A stretch of DNA of 64,000 bases from positions 66,709,908-66,773,907 of the forward strand of contig OY755038.1 of assembly GCA_963576565.1 (NCBI GenBank), in the 5' to 3' direction. The DNA is from Aspidapion aeneum (Eukaryota > Arthropoda > Insecta > Coleoptera > Brentidae). The notes beneath the pieces were generated by a model that made no database searches, was not told the DNA's origin, and worked only from the letters and a program-made list of their open reading frames with translations. A program made the position numbers and the translations under genes. Below, piece after piece: positions 1 to 11,953 of this stretch (its first letter is position 1; each line of letters starts with the position of its first letter).

Positions 1-694
1 GTCATCCAATATACAAAAAAAGTGTTGCCCTGACATTTAATTTTTTTCTTTAATCATGCTTACTAAATGAAACAGCTTATGCTTAACCACTTTTGCACAA
101 TTTTAGATTTTTTAATCCAATTAGTCTGTTGTACACGCATTGGAAAATCTAAAAACGGCCAAAATGGGACTTTAAAGAAAAAAATTATGCTCATAGTAAA
201 CAGCATCTAAAAAAAATTAACCTATAATTTTGAAAACATGCATAAAAGTAGTTTTCAAAAAAATGTGATGTATAGCAAAATCTTTTATACTGGCTTAATT
301 AGAACAATTTAGAGAATATCCAAAAAACACCGAAATTTTCGAAGTTTTCATATTTTTTTGGGGTATAAATGTAATGTTTTCTTAAATTTTTGATATAGTG
401 TTGGAAAGCTATACTCAAGTACCATATCTTCCTTCTATAAAACATATTTAAAAGTAGACGTTACCTTGGAGTTCCACGAAGAAGTTAAGAATGTCTGGGA
501 AATCCTTCAACTTCAGCATCAAAAATGACCCTGTCTATCGGGGGGCTGGTGGTAATCAAGTAGGGTAAATTTTTTACTGTATCATATACTTTTAAAAACA
601 AGAATAAAAAATCTGGGGGTGTAATCCTTAAGGTCACTACACATTTTTTTGTAATTTTAATATTTTTAGTGATGTTAAATTGCATCACAAATTA
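1..694. other. AT-rich non-coding stretch
   Basis: No supported gene, RNA or repeat seen. The short open frames here are low-complexity and have no recognisable motif. Confidence 0.5.
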
Positions 695-854
695 CAGGCG
701 TGGATCTACGGGGGGGGATGCCGCCCCCCCCAAATCTGAAACCTTACTCAGTCTGGACACACATAATACACCTCCTGGTCACTATGTAAAATAGTTTTGT
801 GAAATATTTATTATGATATTTTCCCCCAAAATAAAGTTTCTAGATCCGCCGCTG
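695..854. mobile_element. MITE, CAG(T)GGCG-ended, with 7-bp flanking duplication
   Basis: About 160 bp. The left end reads CAGGCGTGGATCTACG and is followed by a G run. The right end reads TAGATCCGCCGCTG, its approximate inverse, and a C run lies inside the left part. The same 7 bases, CAAATTA, flank both ends (688-694 and 855-861), which is expected of a target-site duplication. No coding capacity. The superfamily is unresolved: hAT and P elements usually give 8 bp. Confidence 0.6.
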
Positions 855-1226
855 CAAATTAAGGTTTATCAGAAGGTAAGGTTTATTTATATAAGCACTG
901 TTCAATAAATTATGATCTGTTTAGATCATAAGGTCACTACACAAATTTTTTAAAAGTTTATTTACTTTTTTAGTAGTCACCTACTGTCATATTTAAAAAA
1001 TCGGAAAAGAAGTTGAGTTCTATAATTTCAGAAACCGAACAAATTTTTTTTCTGAGCTTGAAGTAAATTTAGCATCTATAGTTTAATCATCCAGAGGAGT
1101 GAAAGAATGGTGTCCAATTGTTGTTTGTTTGAGATTTTAATGTAAAACAAATCGTTTTACAGTACCTCCAAACGCATCACATGGGCTGTCACCATGCGTT
1201 AGTTTTGTAGTTAGTTTTTTAATGCC

Positions 1227-1401
1227 CAGTGGCGTATGCAGAAATTTTCCAAGGGGGTTGGGAGAGGGGGCTTGAGTAAAAGCAAAGTCCTGGAAAACCA
1301 TTTATTTCTTCTTTTAAAAAAATTCAATCTTTAGGAGTAGTTATTTAATGGCTTTGGAAAGATTAGGCCTCCAACCCTCCTCCCTCCTGCGTACGCCACT
1401 G
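1227..1401. mobile_element. MITE, CAGTGGCGTA-ended
   Basis: 175 bp bounded by CAGTGGCGTATGCAG and its near-inverse CTGCGTACGCCACTG. The left half is G-rich and the right half is rich in C and T (CCCTCCTCCCTCC). The flanks match only partly (5 of 8), so the target duplication is decayed. Same general family as the elements at 695, 8133 and 36032. Confidence 0.65.
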
Positions 1402-2336
1402 TTAAACCTGGACCATTTCATTCTCCAAATAAACAAAGTAACTAATGTCCGTGTCTCACCAAAATTGTATTCTTAAAACTAAAAAAAAATTTCCGACAGT
1501 GTACGAAGATGGGACTTGAACCCACAAACTAGGATGTCACGCAGAACAGTATGTGGCTATAAATAAGATCCCCTGACGATGATTTTTATACATATTTTTT
1601 TTCCTTTTGCGACTCAATAAAAAAACTTGATTTTTTACATGCTTTAACCAAATAGCTTAATAGTTGATGTTAAAATGACAGACCCAGATTTTTTATTTTA
1701 CTTTTATTTAGACGATACATTGTCAAGTAAAACAAGGCACAAGCGAAGTTTTAATAGACAGATAGACATGACAATTTTTTTAGTCAAAAGTTGCCAATTC
1801 TGAGGTTTTTGCGGTTTTTCCAATTTTAAAAAATTTAGTTTGCTGAAAGCAATAGACCTAGAAATTTTTCTTTTGCCTTATATGATAGTCAAGCCACTGA
1901 GCTTTAATGTGCGTATAGACTTTTTTTTGATGGACCATATTCCGCACCGGTGTAAATAATTAAAAACCGAGAAAATCATAAAATTTACTATTTTTTAAAA
2001 ATTATTTTTGCCATGTCAAAAAAGTGAGGTTAATTTCTTTTTCTGTGTAGGATTATCCAACCAATATTAGAGATTTATTCCGTTATATTTGTTTTTACAT
2101 AAGATTTAATACAATAGAAATAAAAAAAAATAAGGCCACAACTGATTTTCTTCTTTTTTTTTACTTTTAAAGTGTCCTGTAAAATACGGGAGGCGACGTT
2201 AAAAATTAAAATTTGATAATTTGGTATTCCTAAGGACACTAATACATGTTATCAAAATTTGGATTTTTTCGTGACATGGCAGCTACTTCCATTGGATGAT
2301 TTGGCTTGGAATTACTCTAATGCAAACAAAAACAAC
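1402..2336. other. AT-rich non-coding stretch
   Basis: No coding signal recognised. A single tRNA box-B-like string lies at 1511-1523 on the minus strand without a supporting tRNA fold. Confidence 0.45.
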
Positions 2337-3285
2337 TGCAAGATGCCAACATCCCTGTAAAACAAGCCAAGGATGATGCAGATGTTCTAATCACCGAAAC
2401 AGCCATGGAAGTATCGGAAGAAGAGATAACCGCCATCATCATTGGAGAAGACAGTGATTTGCTTGTTCTCTTGTTAGGACGAACTCAGTCATATCACCGA
2501 GAAATTTTCTTGAAGAAAATGTATTAATCTAAAAGTCTTGACAAATATCGTCTTTGCAAAGAAAATATTTTGTTTTTGCATGCCCTCACTGGATGCGACA
2601 CTATATCGGCCTTATTCAACAAAGAAAAGCTTCAGATTATGACCATGTTTGAGAAACATCATGATTTGGCTCACTCACACAAATATTTCAAGCAGAAAAC
2701 TGTCCGCCAGACATAGTATTTCAGAACGGAAAGCGTTTTCTTTTAGCTATGTATGGTGCTCCAAAAGATGAAATGAAACTTGACAAATTTAGATACACAC
2801 AATTCATTAAGGCTACACGACTTAATAGGCCTGTTAAATTGTCATCCCTTCCACCTACCAGTGAAGCAGCTCGACAGCATATTTATCGGGTCTACTATCA
2901 GGTGCAGATTTGACTAGGGAAAAATATGCAACCAAAAGAATGGGGTTGGGATTTAAAAGACAAAATACTACAGCCGCAAGCAACACTTCCGCCTCCTGCT
3001 CCAGACGAACTATTAAATACAATATTTTGTAATTGTAGAAAGGGATCTGATGCACAGTGCGGGTGTCAAAAAGTCGGGCTGCCATGCTTCAAGGTGTATG
3101 GTCAGTGTCACGGACAGGCATGCCTGAACCCATCAACAGAGCTGCAAAACATCGAAGACTTCACTGACCTTGAGCCTGAAGAGGTTTTGCCCACAGGTAT
3201 AGAGGAAGCGTGTGATGAAGATCATGTGTTCACCGAGGTGCTAGTGGAAACCGACGAAGACGAGGAGGAAGACAAAGAAACATAA
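2337..3285 (+). pseudogene. Decayed PIN/FEN1-like nuclease gene with CXC cysteine-rich tail
   Basis: A degraded coding region readable across several frames. Near 2390-2490 it encodes an acidic stretch with GEDSDLLVLL, the D-x-D-containing core of a PIN/FEN1-like nuclease fold. Near 2570-2620 comes FLHALTGCDTISALFNK, a hallmark of a large invertebrate family of repeat-associated genes. From about 2708 a frame continues with YGAPKDEMKLDKFRYTQF and SLPPTSEAARQHIYRVYYQ. The last open part, 2926-3285, holds CNCRKGSDAQCGCQKVGLPC followed by C-x5-C-x4-C, a Tesmin/TSO1-like CXC pattern, then an acidic tail. Breaks include an in-frame stop near 2525, a frameshift near 2705 and a Trp-to-stop change near 2912. 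The family is known to me only as uncharacterised proteins. The true biochemical role is not established, and this copy is dead. Confidence 0.7.
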
Positions 3286-3349
3286 GGGGGGTATAGACTT
3301 TTCTTAAGATCGAAAACATGGATTAGGCCTACTGGGTGTTTCAGTTTTT

Positions 3350-3450
3350 TGTTATACCGTGTTGATCTTATTGTTTTTTAATAATTTTTTTGTCATTTGT
3401 CAATCAATACATAAAACAGTTTTCAGCCAATTCTTTTACTTATTTTTCCA
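3350..3450 (+). repeat. 5' LTR (or LTR remnant) of BEL element
   Basis: 101 bp starting TGTTATACCG and ending TTTTTCCA. It matches 11838-11953 apart from a gap of about 15 bp and scattered changes. A primer-site-like TGGTCCATCC follows at about 3456. The LTR is very short; a longer original LTR with lost ends is possible. Confidence 0.65.
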
Positions 3451-3543
3451 TAAAGTGGTCCATCCAGGGACTAGAAATCAAGCTAGGGAACAGATCCTGA
3501 GCATCAAAGGAAAGTTGAAACTACAACGAAGAAGGCCTCAAAA

Positions 3544-5322
3544 ATGAGTGTAAATAAACAACAAGAAGTTGAGTTTGGTAACATCCAGATAACCAAAAAT
3601 CTTTTCAAAAGTAGTATTCCGATATCTACACAAAAGAATATATTTTTTATACTATATGGAAAGTTTCCACAGACCAAAGCAGTAAAGAGAAATATTTTAG
3701 TTTTTAAAAGATATCCTTTTTTAAAAGATTCAGCTGAATATAGATAATTTCTGGCAAATTTAAGTAAGTCGTTATCCTACTTTGAAATTGAACAGCTTTT
3801 TACATTATTTAAATTTAGTTATAACTCAAATTTATTCACCACAGAGCTAACAAAAATATTGGTCAATTACATTTTTAATTTATGTTCCGAAATTCAGCTA
3901 AAAGGTATTCAATTTTTAAATCGTGAAGACGCAGCAACAGTTATAACTAGCAGGCATTCAATAACTCAACATTCATCAATAACGAAATCAAAGGTCAAAT
4001 CTAAACTACAAACAGATCTAGAAAAGTTAAAAGGAGAAATAATCGACTTGGAAATGGAAGTAGTCGACGTAGAATGCGACATTGAAGTTTTGGAGCAAAA
4101 AAAAGATAAGTTTGATGCTGAAATTCAAGAAATTGAAAATAAAAAATAAGACTTGTCTAAGAAACAGAAACTTCTAGAAATTGCGCAAAAACGTCTAAGA
4201 AGAAAAGAAGATTTGGTTGAAAAAAGAAATACCCTAGAATTCAAAAGTGACTCAATCTCCAAATTTGCTCAAGGAATAGAGGCAAACTTGCCAAAAAATA
4301 ATTTTCATAAAGCTGAAAGTGGTTGAAAAAAGAAATACCCTAGAATTCGAAAGTGACTCAATCTCCAAATTTGCTCAAGAAATACAGGCAGAGATTCAAA
4401 ACTGGATAGAAGAGGGTTAAGCTATGCTTAGTCATGAGCAAAGTATAAAACAAACCTATACAACCAACAAAAAAGAAGATGAAAAACTAGTAGATTTAAC
4501 AAAAAGCATAAATAATCTATTAGCCCGCCAAACCATTTGCAATCAGTTGGCAAAATTTGATGGCTCATCGTATTTAAAATGGCCAATATTTTATTCGCAA
4601 TATAAAATAACAAACGAAGTATGTCAGTTTTCAACAGCCGAAAATTTTTTGAGGCTAAATAACAGTTTGATTGGAATGGCAAGAGAAGTTGAAGAAATAC
4701 TTCTTATTACTGCAGAATCGCCAGAAATTCTAGATATCCTAGACAAAAAATATGGTAGATCAGAAGTAATATTAGAAGAAATCCTACAAAAAGCTAAGCA
4801 ACTCCCAGCTGTCGAAAATCTCGAACAATTGACGTATTTAGCTCTACGGTAAGAAATGTTGCTGCTGCTTTACAAAATTTAAGCAATTACATAGACCAAA
4901 AAAGCGTATTGACAACTTGTGTCAACAACTTGCCAGCTCATCTTTTGACCCAATGGGGAGCTTACCTGATTCAAAATAAAATTAAAAGCAGAACTGAAAG
5001 TTTAAGAGGGTTTTCTAATTGGGTTCAAGAAATCTCTGAAATTGTTTCACGAATTACTTTTGTGCCAAAAGACCTTGCTTTTAATTCCCCACCAAATCAG
5101 GAAACAAAAAATAACAACCAACAAAATCATTATCTAGCAAAGGATCAAAAAAAGCGTAAATGTAGGGTGTGTTACAAAGAAAAGGACCATCAGGTAGAAA
5201 AATGTCCAAAATTTCAGAATCAAAACCCTAGACAACGCTGCAGAACTGCTCAGGAACTAAGTCTATATTATGGTTATCTCAAAGGTCACAAAGGAAAATG
5301 CAAAAGCAGTAAAAAATGCTAA
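3544..5322 (+). pseudogene. BEL gag remnant
   Basis: Broken frames that read as one Gag. 3544-3744 is the N-terminal part, ended by a stop. 3859-4149 gives a strongly charged heptad-like stretch (LEKLKGEIIDLEMEVVDVE), probably a coiled coil. 4424-4852 and 4909-5322 follow with single stops between them. The C-terminal end carries a Cys/His cluster beginning CRVCYKEKDHQVEKC, as expected for BEL nucleocapsid zinc knuckles. An internal 106-bp duplication disrupts 4214-4386. In an intact element this protein would form the particle and bind the genomic RNA; here it is not translatable. Confidence 0.7.
4214..4386 (+). repeat. 106-bp-offset duplication inside BEL gag
   Basis: About 65 bases beginning TGGTTGAAAAAAGAAATACC at 4214 recur at 4320 with a few mismatches. 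The second copy is preceded by unrelated sequence and a stop, so the duplication broke the gag frame. Confidence 0.8.
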
Positions 5323-5352
5323 ACAAATGGTTGTCAAAGATTCCATCACCCA

Positions 5353-6213
5353 ATGCTGCACAAAAAAGCCTCAGAAGTTAACTGCGTAAAAACCCAGAAC
5401 AAAGCTTTGTTAAAAATCGTCCCAGTCATTTTAAAAGGTCCAAAATCAAGCATTGAAACTACAGCATTTTTAGACAAAGGAAGTACCACAACTCTGCTAG
5501 AAGCTTCAGTTGCTGAGAAAATTGGCTTATCAGGACCCACAATACCATTATGCTGCAAATGGACTGGTGACATTCAGATGTATGAACCTAACTCTCAAAA
5601 AGTTAAAGCAGAAATTTCAAGCACAAACTCTTCGAAATTTTATCCACTGAAAGATATAAGAACTGAAAGAAACCTTAAATTACCTAACATAAACTACGAC
5701 CTCAAAGAACTTACAGAAAAATTTCCGTATATCAAACAAGTGGACATTATCTTAAAACCAAATGAAAAACCCACTATTTTGATTGGTCAAAATAATGCAA
5801 ATCTCATAACATCAAGACAAACCATACAACCATACAATAATACACCTATCTTATCAAAAACGGCGATAGGCTGGACAGTTCATGGCCCAATTGGTACTAT
5901 TTCCAGAAATCAAACTGAGGAAATGGTAGTTTTGTTTTGTTGTGAAAATTCAGATGAAAGTCTTCATGAATTTGTCAAAGATTATATGAAACTTGACAGT
6001 ATTAAGGGTTTTCTTACCAAAAAGGAAGTACTAGAAGATGAATATGTCGTTGCAGAAAATTCGATCAAACACATTTCTGGTCAATATGTTGTCAAACTGC
6101 CTTGGAAAAAAGATCACGTAGAAATGCCAGAATCCCGACAATTAGCTACAATGTCTAGAAAGAAAAATATCCAAAAACAAGGAATTTGCCGAAGCTTATT
6201 GAACAGAGGTTAA
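5353..6213 (+). pseudogene. BEL aspartic protease region of pol
   Basis: A 286-codon open stretch. Near residue 38 it has FLDKGSTTTLL, which aligns with the BEL protease active site (usually LDDGS or LDSGS, so the residue before Gly-Ser is changed). Downstream, DIILKPNEKPTILIGQNNANL and the TAIGWTVHGPIG motif are typical of the BEL protease-to-RT linker. The family protein is part of Pol and cleaves Gag-Pol. The frame is lost at about 6213, shortly before the RT domain. Confidence 0.75.
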
Positions 6214-7167
6214 CAAACTTTTTGAAAATAATTACGCTGAACTAGTTGATCCAAGACTTTTAGAAAAAGTGAAAAATATATGATTTTTACCTCACTTTCC
6301 AGTAACTAATCCTAATAAGCCTGGAAAAGTTCGCTTAGTAGTTGACGCTGCTACCAAAAATTAAAATATGTCATTAAATGATTTATTGCTTACTGGACCA
6401 GATCTGCTTGCCTCTTTGTTTGGGATTCTCATAAAATTTAGACTTTACAAATTTGCTGTTGTTGGAGACATTAAAGAAATGTTCAATAGGGTCCGAATTG
6501 CCGAAGAAGATACATATGCTCAATGTTTCCTGTGGCAAGATTTAGATAAAAGTATACAACCAAAGGTTTATAAAATGACTGCCATGTTATTTGGAGCTAC
6601 ATCATCACCATTTATGTCCCAGTTTGTAAAATACTTTAATGCACAAAAATACATCGAAAGTGATAGCAGAGCAGTCAAAGTTATACCGACGCTTTACTAT
6701 GTAGATGACTATCTAGACACCTTTGAAACAGACGAAGAAGGATTCGCTAAAGTGAATCGAGTTATTCAAATCCATGCTGCAGGAGGGTTTGAAATAAGAA
6801 ATTTTACGTTAAACTCTAGAAAAATTCTTGATAGTATTCCTGAATAACTAGTGGCTGCGCAAACGAATTCCGACCTAGACGAAAAATCTGCAGAAAGAAT
6901 ACTTGGTATGATGTGGAAATAAGAATCCGACGTATTCAATTTTAAACTGAATTTTCATAAGGTACCCCAAGAAATTATTGATGTTAGTAAAATATCTGCA
7001 AAAAGGCAAGTCTTATGCACAGCTGTCAGTATACGATCCACTTGGTTTACTGTCACCCATCACAATAAGAATTAGAATTCTTTTACAATCAATTTGGCAT
7101 TCAGGCATTGGTTGGGATGATTGTATTGCTCAAATTATGTTCAAAAAATGGTGTTCATGGCTCAAAG
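6214..7167 (+). pseudogene. BEL reverse transcriptase region, N-terminal to nested insertion
   Basis: Frames at 6214-6367, 6368-6847 and 6978-7167 together cover the RT. Visible are VRLVVDAA (before 6360), FAVVGDIKEMFNRVRI with the first catalytic Asp, the LFGATSSPF primer-grip region and YYVDDYLDTF with the YVDD catalytic pair near 6697. The connection YDPLGLLSPITIRIRILLQS follows at about 7036. Stops and frame changes interrupt it. The frame stops where the DNA transposon begins at 7168 and resumes in the same frame after it at 9742. Confidence 0.8.
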
Positions 7168-9733
7168 TAGAGTCGCTGTATGTTGACATATTTGGATATA
7201 TTAGAGTCGCGACAAGCCCATCAATGTCTTTTAAAATAAAAGGACAAAACATCGGAAGTCTATACTCTAACAATTGTTAGAAAGAGAACGTATACGCGCT
7301 CTTTATCTTACAACGAACGGCGGTAATTTAATTATTAGGAAAAATCGAAAGTAACCCAAAATCGTTGCGCTGATTAAGCGACCTTAAATGAACTGACAAA
7401 GCATGTCATGTTTGTTTTTATTTGTCAAAAAGTTTCAAATAAAAGTCAGGGCAGAGGGAAATTACACAACAGAAAAGCAAATTTCGAAACCATAAATATA
7501 ATAATATATATGTACCTATCTATGTTTTCTAATTAGCTGTTGTAATACATCAGATAAAAGATATTGATTTTCTAGTTTTCCCAGCAATCCAGAATCTCAA
7601 ACAATATTGGTAAAAAAGTTATGGGTTCATCAGCAAAAGTTTGATCTGATACCAAAATTTGAGAGGTAAGTGTAGCTTTTTAAAATTAACAATAGGATTT
7701 GAAATAAAAGGAGCACTTTGGCCGGTTTGAAATTTATAAAGTTTAGTACATCCGCATATGTAAAACATAGACATAAAGCATCCTATTATATAACAAAAGT
7801 GTTTCGCTAGCTGTTATACAGGGGGTTTTCTTTTAACTTTTAAAATGAAACTAAGTTTATAAGTATTTTTTGCAATTTTTAAGAAAAACTCTTAGTCACG
7901 TCAATTTTCTTTGCGAGAGGGACATCTTTTGAGCGTTTATATAGATAGGGAATTTGATTCGAGTTTTGGGGAGGTTGAAGGGAGGTTGAAGGGAGGTTTT
8001 GATGGGTTTTTGAAAATCGTTTATTGGTTTTTTTTATTATAGATAAATTGATCGACTTTTAAAAAACAAAGCGCCTTAAAGCGGTAGATATTAAAACCTC
8101 TAGTAACATGCCACTTGACTTATCTTCTTATCCACTGGCGTACGCAAGGGGGGTGGGCGAAGACTTACCCCTAAAATATAAAATTTCCCAAAAAGTCAAG
8201 ATTAAAGTGTATCGATTTGTGCTCAACCCACCTCCCATAATCCATCTCTGTATATCGATCCGCCCTCCAGTCCCTCCTCTCAGGATTCATTACTGCATAC
8301 GCCAGTGCCTATATAATATATGGTAACTTTAAATATAAATATCTTAAAAATGTATCAAATAATTTCAGAAAATTTCCTCTAGCAAACAAAATTGACGTTT
8401 TCAAGCGTTTTTTATTTCATTTGCTAAAAATTCCCACAAATCTCTGTATATACAAGTTCTTTTTATAATGTTATTTAAAAACATACATTTTTTTTAGGAC
8501 CAATTTGCACAAGAAGAGTTTACGTGTCACTGAAGCTGCAAGTTGTTTCTATAATATTTAGTCCAGAAAAAAAGGAACCCTGCTTTTACAAAAATTTGAC
8601 GAACATATGGAAAAACCTGAACTGTGCAAAAAAGAAAACGACAATTTAGTTTTAAAGTACAAGGAGTTGGAACATTTTTGACCTCTTATCATGAACAGGA
8701 AGAATTTCTCATTTTACTACTTTTTATCTATTTTAAAACTATTTCCATCAGAAAATATTGTCAAATTGATGTGACTGTTAAGTTCTCGCCGAATAAGAAC
8801 CAAAATTCAACAATAATTTGCACTGGAGAGAACTAATATTTTCCAATAAATTTCCATCATTATATTTATTATAATTATAATAAACGAAATCATCGTTAAA
8901 CAATTTCTTTTTATTTAAAAAAAAGTCAATATAAAAAAATAGTCACAGTATATCGGTCTATATTTCAAGAAATGGGTAACAGGCTGAATTTTTTTGCATA
9001 CTTCATTTTGCCGAGACCTTCAACTTTCCCCTCTGCGAAAATTCTTGAAAGCGATTTCTAACTGAATGCAATGTTGCCATTTACTTTTAACATTACTATT
9101 TGACATTTGGTCTGGGAGACACGGCGCGGCCGTTAAAGTATCTAATTTGTAGAACGAACATATTTTTTTCATGTTTAATATTATAAAATCTTTGCTTGCT
9201 ACTTACGAAAATTCTGCCTGTAACTCATCACTTAAAAAATAGACCAGTGTACGGTGGACAAAAATATTTCAAAGCAGTTATTATAATAATAAAGAAATCA
9301 TAAACTACTTTATTTAGGGAATAGTTACAAAATTATTGACAATGTGATATGCACTTTGGATGTTACCTAATTATATGTTATTTTATAATTAAATATACAT
9401 AATAAAAAAATTTCTGACTTTCTTCTTTAGGAAAAAAATCTAAAATAATGAAATGATAAACAATTAGATAAAATCATATTGTTGATTTTAATACTGGATT
9501 TATTTTACTAGACCGCACCCCCGGTATACATACATATCTAATACTCAGGTGGTTTTGCTTGGACCCTCTGTATTGGGAGGCCTTAATAATATTTCGTTGC
9601 CAATTTTCAATAGAGTAATTTACTCATACCACGCCAATGAAAATAACATAACCTAGAAGCAAATTCAAGAATGACATTGATGGGCTTGTCGCGACTCTAA
9701 TATATCCAAATATGTCAACATACAGGGACTCTA
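7168..9733. mobile_element. Non-autonomous hAT-like DNA transposon nested in BEL pol
   Basis: 2566 bp bounded by 61-bp terminal inverted repeats (7168-7228 and 9673-9733) beginning TAGAGTC and differing at one position (the eighth). The 8 bases GCTCAAAG occur immediately before (7160-7167) and after (9734-9741). Removing the element plus one copy leaves the BEL reading frame continuous, which confirms the ends. Inside each terminal repeat TAGAGTCGC recurs about 34 bp in. No transposase was recognised inside. An 8-bp duplication fits hAT, but P and Merlin are not excluded. Confidence 0.85.
8133..8307. mobile_element. MITE, CACTGGCGTA-ended, inside the hAT-like element
   Basis: 175 bp from CACTGGCGTACGCA to TGCATACGCCAGTG, with a G run after the left end and C-rich sequence in the right half. 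Same architecture as the elements at 1227 and 36032. No clear flanking duplication. This is the third nesting level: MITE in hAT-like element in BEL. Confidence 0.6.
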
Positions 9734-9741
9734 GCTCAAAG

Positions 9742-10215
9742 AACTTAACGAAGTAATGAAAATAAAAGTAAATCGCTGTTATTCAAAAAAACTTTCAAAA
9801 GCTAAATGCATCGAAATTCACATATTTTCTGATAGTAGTGAACAAGCCTATTCAGCAGCAGTTTATCTTAGAATGAGTTTTGAAGACTCAGTAGAGGTAT
9901 GACTCATAGCATCTAAAGCAAAAGTTTGTCCACTAAAATCTCAAACTGTACCTAAATTAGAGTTGACAGCTACATTAACAGGCGTAAAACCCGCACAAGA
10001 ATTCATTTAACACTTAGAGATTAATATTCAAAATAAGTACTTTTGGACCGACTCTACAACAGTACTAAGATGACTGAAAAGTGAGAAACGTTTGCCTACG
10101 TTTATGTTTGTAAGAGTTGGCAAAATTTTAGAGTATACTGAAGTAACTGACTGGCACTGGGTCCCCACTAATGAAAATGTTGCTGATGCACTAGAGAAAC
10201 AAGTAAAGAAGAACT
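9742..10215 (+). pseudogene. BEL RNase H region
   Basis: Continues the pol frame interrupted at 7168. It shows IEIHIFSDSSEQAYSAAVY with the first RNase H Asp, KSQTVPKLELTATLTGVKPA with the catalytic Glu, FWTDSTTVLR with the next Asp, and WHWVPTNENVADAL near the end. Several in-frame stops are present. In the intact family this domain removes the RNA strand during cDNA synthesis. Confidence 0.75.
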
Positions 10216-11830
10216 AACTACCGAAAGTCGTTGGTTTCAAGGTCCGTAATTTTTATATCAAAACAAAGAAAGCTGATCAAAAGAAAATTCAAAGAAACCG
10301 AAATAGAAGAAGTTTTTGTACAAATAGAGCCTCAAACTGAAAATAAGATTCAGGTTTTACCAGAAATAACGCAAGATACCACTTGGTTGCGCATTTTAGA
10401 GTTACTGCATGGGTACAACGGATTTTTCTTGTCAAAAAAGCACAAACACATGGCGAAAAATATACCAAAGTTTTGAGATCTGAAGAATTAGAATATGCCG
10501 AACAAATATGGTGGAAGCACTCTTCAAGCTGAATGTTTTAAAGAAGACATCAGCAATCTACAAAGGAATCGAAAAAATAAATCTGGAAGACTTCACAACA
10601 TATCAGTTTTGTTAGATTCAAATGGTTTTCTAAGGGCAGATAGCACAATCACACGATTACTAGAAGTTGAAGCTTCCACGAAAGAGAAGCAGCCTATAAT
10701 ATTAGATGGCTCTCACCCATATACATAAAAAAATGATTCTTCATTATCGCTCAATATATGCTCATCAAGGAACAAACACAGTGATCAATGAGCCAAGGAG
10801 AAAATTTTGGATACCTATAATTAGATCAGCTGTAAAAAAAGGAATCAAACTTTGTCCGTCTTGTAGACGGAAAACAGCGAAGCAACTCCAACCAACTATG
10901 GGTTTACTACCTGAAGAAAGACTATAGTATGAGAAGCTTTTACGGCTACAGGAGTTGACTATTTCGGCCCTTTTACCGTTAGAATTGGCTGTAGAATTGA
11001 AAAAAGATATGGCGTTCTATTTACATGTCTGACTGTATGGGCAATCCATGTCGAACTGGCCCATTCACTATTCATTTGGCTAGAAGAGGATCTGTCGAAA
11101 TTATAATGTCTGATAACAGATCTAATTTGAGAGGTGCAAATAGCAAACTTATGGAAGCAATTGAAGAACTTAATTTAAATAAAATAACTGAAAACTTAGC
11201 AAATAGAGGAATTACTTGGAAGTTTTTACCACCAATGGCACCACTTATGGGTGGATGCTGGGAACGCTTCATTGGAAGTTTCAAGAGAGCACTTCCAGCT
11301 ATCCTTAAAGAAAGAAACCCAACAGATGAAGTGCTTTAAACTTTATTTACTGAAGCAGAATATATTGTCAATAGCAGACTAATGACATATGTATCTGATA
11401 ACTGCTACGACCAAACAGCGATCAATCCCAATAATCTTCTTGTTGGAAAATCTGCCGAAATATTAGTTCCTGGACATTTTAAAAAAGACGACCTCATACT
11501 AAGAAAACAGTGGAGAATATCACAATATCTTGATAATATTTTTTGGAGAAGATGGCTGCGCAAATATCTTCCAACTCTCATTGATAAATCCAAATGACAC
11601 GATAATGATCTAAATTTAAAAATAGGTGATTTAGTCATTATAAATGATTATGATGCTCCAAGAGGAGTGTCGCCATTGGGGATTATACAAAGGGTATGTG
11701 AAGGAGAAGAAGGAGTCCTACGGGTCGCAAACGTCCGAACTAAAAATGGAGTATTTTGCAGACCTGTAAGAAAACTCTACCGGTTCCCAAAAGATCGTGT
11801 TGAAGTCAACACTGCCGAGGACAATGTTTG
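10216..11830 (+). pseudogene. BEL integrase and C-terminal domain
   Basis: Frames at 10231, 10495, 10706, 11025 and 11382 read as one integrase. The zinc-binding HHCC part lies near 10740-10880 (ending LCPSCRRKTAKQLQP). The catalytic core has [13 protein letters not shown] and GGCWERFIGSFK (second Asp and Glu). The tail IGDLVIINDYDAPRG...LGIIQRV and VRKLYRF is the DUF5641-like C-terminus of BEL polyproteins, ending at the stop near 11829. Stops and shifts make it inactive. It abuts the 3' LTR. Confidence 0.8.
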
Positions 11831-11837
11831 AATTTTT

Positions 11838-11953
11838 TGTTATACTGAGTTGATCTTTTTGTTTTTTAATCAATTTTTTTTCATTGTCAAGTATTGTATT
11901 TGTCAATCAATACATAAAACAGTTTTCAGCCAATTATTCTACTTATTTTTCCA
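11838..11953 (+). repeat. 3' LTR of BEL element
   Basis: 116 bp, TGTTATACTG to TTTTTCCA, matching the repeat at 3350-3450. It follows the BEL coding region directly. Confidence 0.7.

Larger units (their letters stand above)
3350..11953 (+). mobile_element. BEL/Pao LTR retrotransposon, decayed, with nested DNA transposon
   Basis: Related direct repeats flank a region with gag zinc-knuckle, aspartic protease, YVDD reverse transcriptase, RNase H, integrase and a BEL-type C-terminal domain, in BEL order on the plus strand. The element is full of stops and frameshifts. Without the 2566-bp insertion at 7168-9733 it is about 6.0 kb, which suits BEL/Pao. No matching target duplication was seen outside the repeats (TTTTT before, TACTG after). 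Confidence 0.85.

Noticed and set aside
1511..1523. tRNA box-B-like string GGGTTCAAGTCCC on minus
   Set aside because: No acceptor stem, anticodon arm or box A in register; most likely chance or a very old SINE piece.
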